Below, piece by piece: positions 5,410 through 6,690 of a DNA stretch of 6,690 bases. Each line of letters opens with the position of its first letter. Within the stretch, counting starts at the first letter, position 1. The position numbers and the translations under genes were made by a program. Source of the DNA: Actinomycetota bacterium (GTDB lineage Bacteria > Actinomycetota > Actinomycetes > S36-B12 > UBA10799); NCBI GenBank assembly GCA_030837395.1, contig JAUPKO010000024.1:1-6690 (forward strand), given 5' to 3'. Below the pieces are notes generated by a model that was not told the origin of the DNA, did not search any database, and saw only the letters and a program-made list of their open reading frames with translations.

Positions 5410-6690
5410 ATGCCGCTGCTGGACGTGCTGTCCGAGCTTTGCGTGCCCGACTCGTCTAGTCCCGACGATCTGGCGGCGTTCGGAGACGACCTCTTTGCGC
5501 GGGCGAACAAAGCCGACCTGGAAGACGCCGGTGCCGTCAGTGAGGCGGCCCGCGAGTGTGCACCTGAGTTCGTCGCGCTCGCCGAGGCCGCCGCGCGCGC
5601 CGATGATGCTCATGCCGATGGGCTCCTGAATGCGGCAGCTGTAGCACTTCCGAAGCTCCGAAATCTCGTCTTCCTCGACGCCGCGGATGTCGCGCTCGCT
5701 TCCCCCCAATTCCTGTCGGCGCAAGGGCACCCCCTGGCGAGCGGCCTCGCCGAAAGGATCCGCCTCACCCGGGCGAACGAGGGTACTCAAGCCTTTGCAT
5801 ACCTGGAAGCGCTGACGCGCCTCGGTCTGATCCAGGATACGGCGCGGTTTGCTGCACTTGGCGCCATGTCGTCTGTGACCCTCGACGACGCAGCAGAGTT
5901 CTTGGAACGACTTCCCAAACTCGTGGGTCTGGCCTTCGATCAATGGCGCGAAGAGGTCCTCGAATCGCTGCTGCATAAGTTGACGGAGCATCCGGAGGCG
6001 CGCGCCGACGCTCTGTTCGAACTAGGCCTGGCCCGCCTACGCGCCGCGCTCGAGGAGTCAAGCCTCGCACTGGTACTGCGAGGCATCGGGACGGCCCTAG
6101 ACCGGTTCACCGCGGCAGAAGCGCTCGAGGAGGCCCGCGACGACGCCACGGTCTATCGGTGCGCCCTTCAGATACTCGTCGCGTTTGCTCAGGCGCCGAA
6201 CAGGACAGCCGAACTCCCCGACGGGACGATGGACGAACTGGTGGCAGCCATGAATCACCGTGCCATGTTCACCTCGCGAGCCGTGCTTGGCCGATGGGCG
6301 ATGCCACGTCGTCAGGCTGAGGCAGAGTGGTGCACCCTCGCAGGGACACTCCGTGCGGCCACGGGGCCTCTCGAACAAGCGTCCTGGCTCACTCCGATCG
6401 AGACGCTCTCCCGGGTCCTCGCCGCATATCAGGCGTCGCGATCAGTCACAGTGATGTCGTCGGTCGGCCTTCGGGTCGTCCTTGAGCCAACCGTCAAGGC
6501 TGCCTTCCTGCGCAGCGAGGGCCTCCTCGAACATCTCCGAGCATCTGTCGATGCGGGAGAGGTCGCGGAACACGAGTTGGAAGCAGCCCAGCAACTTGTG
6601 AACGAGTTGTCCACGGAAGTCAGCACGGAAGGTGGTGGTGACCTGGGAAAAGTCCTGGCGGCAGTGCCCGCGTTGGCCGCCGAGATGGAA
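5410..6690 (+). CDS. Large uncharacterised helical protein, C-terminus cut by window edge
   Basis: ATG at 5410-5412 behind GAGGAGGT opens a frame that stays open for 427 codons to the right edge. Third positions are mostly C/G throughout, which supports real coding. I do not recognise the family. The visible part is rich in Ala, Leu, Glu and Arg, has no signal peptide or membrane span, and reads as consecutive amphipathic helices (for example 121-150, 157-192, 198-232 and 236-262), loosely like HEAT/TPR-type solenoid proteins, though no clear repeat unit stands out. No P-loop, nuclease, TIR, Sir2 or protease motif is visible in these residues; any effector domain would have to lie further on. 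It follows the SMC-like ATPase on the same strand after 96 bases, so it may be a third part of that system or an independent island gene. Codons such as CTC and GCC appear more favoured here than in the ATPase gene, which may mean a separate origin. Confidence 0.8.
   Translation, partial: MPLLDVLSELCVPDSSSPDDLAAFGDDLFARANKADLEDAGAVSEAARECAPEFVALAEAAARADDAHADGLLNAAAVALPKLRNLVFLDAADVALASPQFLSAQGHPLASGLAERIRLTRANEGTQAFAYLEALTRLGLIQDTARFAALGAMSSVTLDDAAEFLERLPKLVGLAFDQWREEVLESLLHKLTEHPEARADALFELGLARLRAALEESSLALVLRGIGTALDRFTAAEALEEARDDATVYRCALQILVAFAQAPNRTAELPDGTMDELVAAMNHRAMFTSRAVLGRWAMPRRQAEAEWCTLAGTLRAATGPLEQASWLTPIETLSRVLAAYQASRSVTVMSSVGLRVVLEPTVKAAFLRSEGLLEHLRASVDAGEVAEHELEAAQQLVNELSTEVSTEGGGDLGKVLAAVPALAAEME

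Noticed and set aside
4825..5991. 388-codon leftward open frame across the end of the ATPase and the start of the third rightward gene
   Set aside because: It runs antisense to the ATPase Walker B and signature motifs and through the spacer and ribosome site. Its translation is Arg/Gln/Gly-rich with no motif, as expected opposite a high-GC gene.
1..6690. CRISPR array, insertion sequence or tRNA attachment site
   Set aside because: No regularly spaced direct repeats, transposase or integrase motifs, or tRNA-like ends were found on either strand.

Overview
This is a high-GC stretch (clearly above 60% G+C by eye) with GTG and TTG starts, strong GGAGG-type ribosome sites and C/G-ending codons. 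An actinobacterial chromosome or large accessory element fits best, but nothing here fixes the genus. The gene content looks like a piece of a defence (anti-phage / anti-plasmid) island: a nuclease-helicase, an SMC/Rad50-like ATPase with a small partner, and unrecognised proteins.

Layout. Positions 1-1862 carry a leftward two-gene operon. It starts with a 201-residue protein of unknown function (1862 to 1257). This overlaps by one base (TAATG) a large protein that runs off the left edge and joins an N-terminal phospholipase-D-type (HKD) nuclease domain to a superfamily 2 helicase motor. Positions 1863-2656 form a roughly 800-base divergent intergenic region with no convincing gene. It holds inverted repeats, a tandem heptamer and a candidate promoter for the rightward genes. 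Positions 2657-5313 carry a tightly coupled rightward pair: a 223-residue protein resembling the 'middle component' of ABC three-component systems (the LmuC role in Lamassu), and a 662-residue SMC/Rad50-like ATPase with a central CxxC...CxxC zinc-hook-like insert (the LmuB role), joined by a GTGA overlap. After 96 bases, a third rightward gene (5410 to beyond 6690) begins behind an excellent ribosome site. Its first 427 residues are alanine/leucine/glutamate-rich and probably all helical, and I do not recognise them.

How they may work together (inference). The ATPase and its small partner look like the sensor/motor core of a Lamassu-like system that detects foreign DNA ends or structures. The usual effector (LmuA) is not seen next to them. 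The effector role could be filled by the large unknown protein downstream, by the divergent HKD nuclease-helicase operon, or by a gene outside the window. Three ACGTCA half-sites in alternating orientation, forming two overlapping palindromes whose centres are about one helical turn apart, lie across the proposed start codon of the leftward operon and suggest it is controlled by a dedicated repressor.
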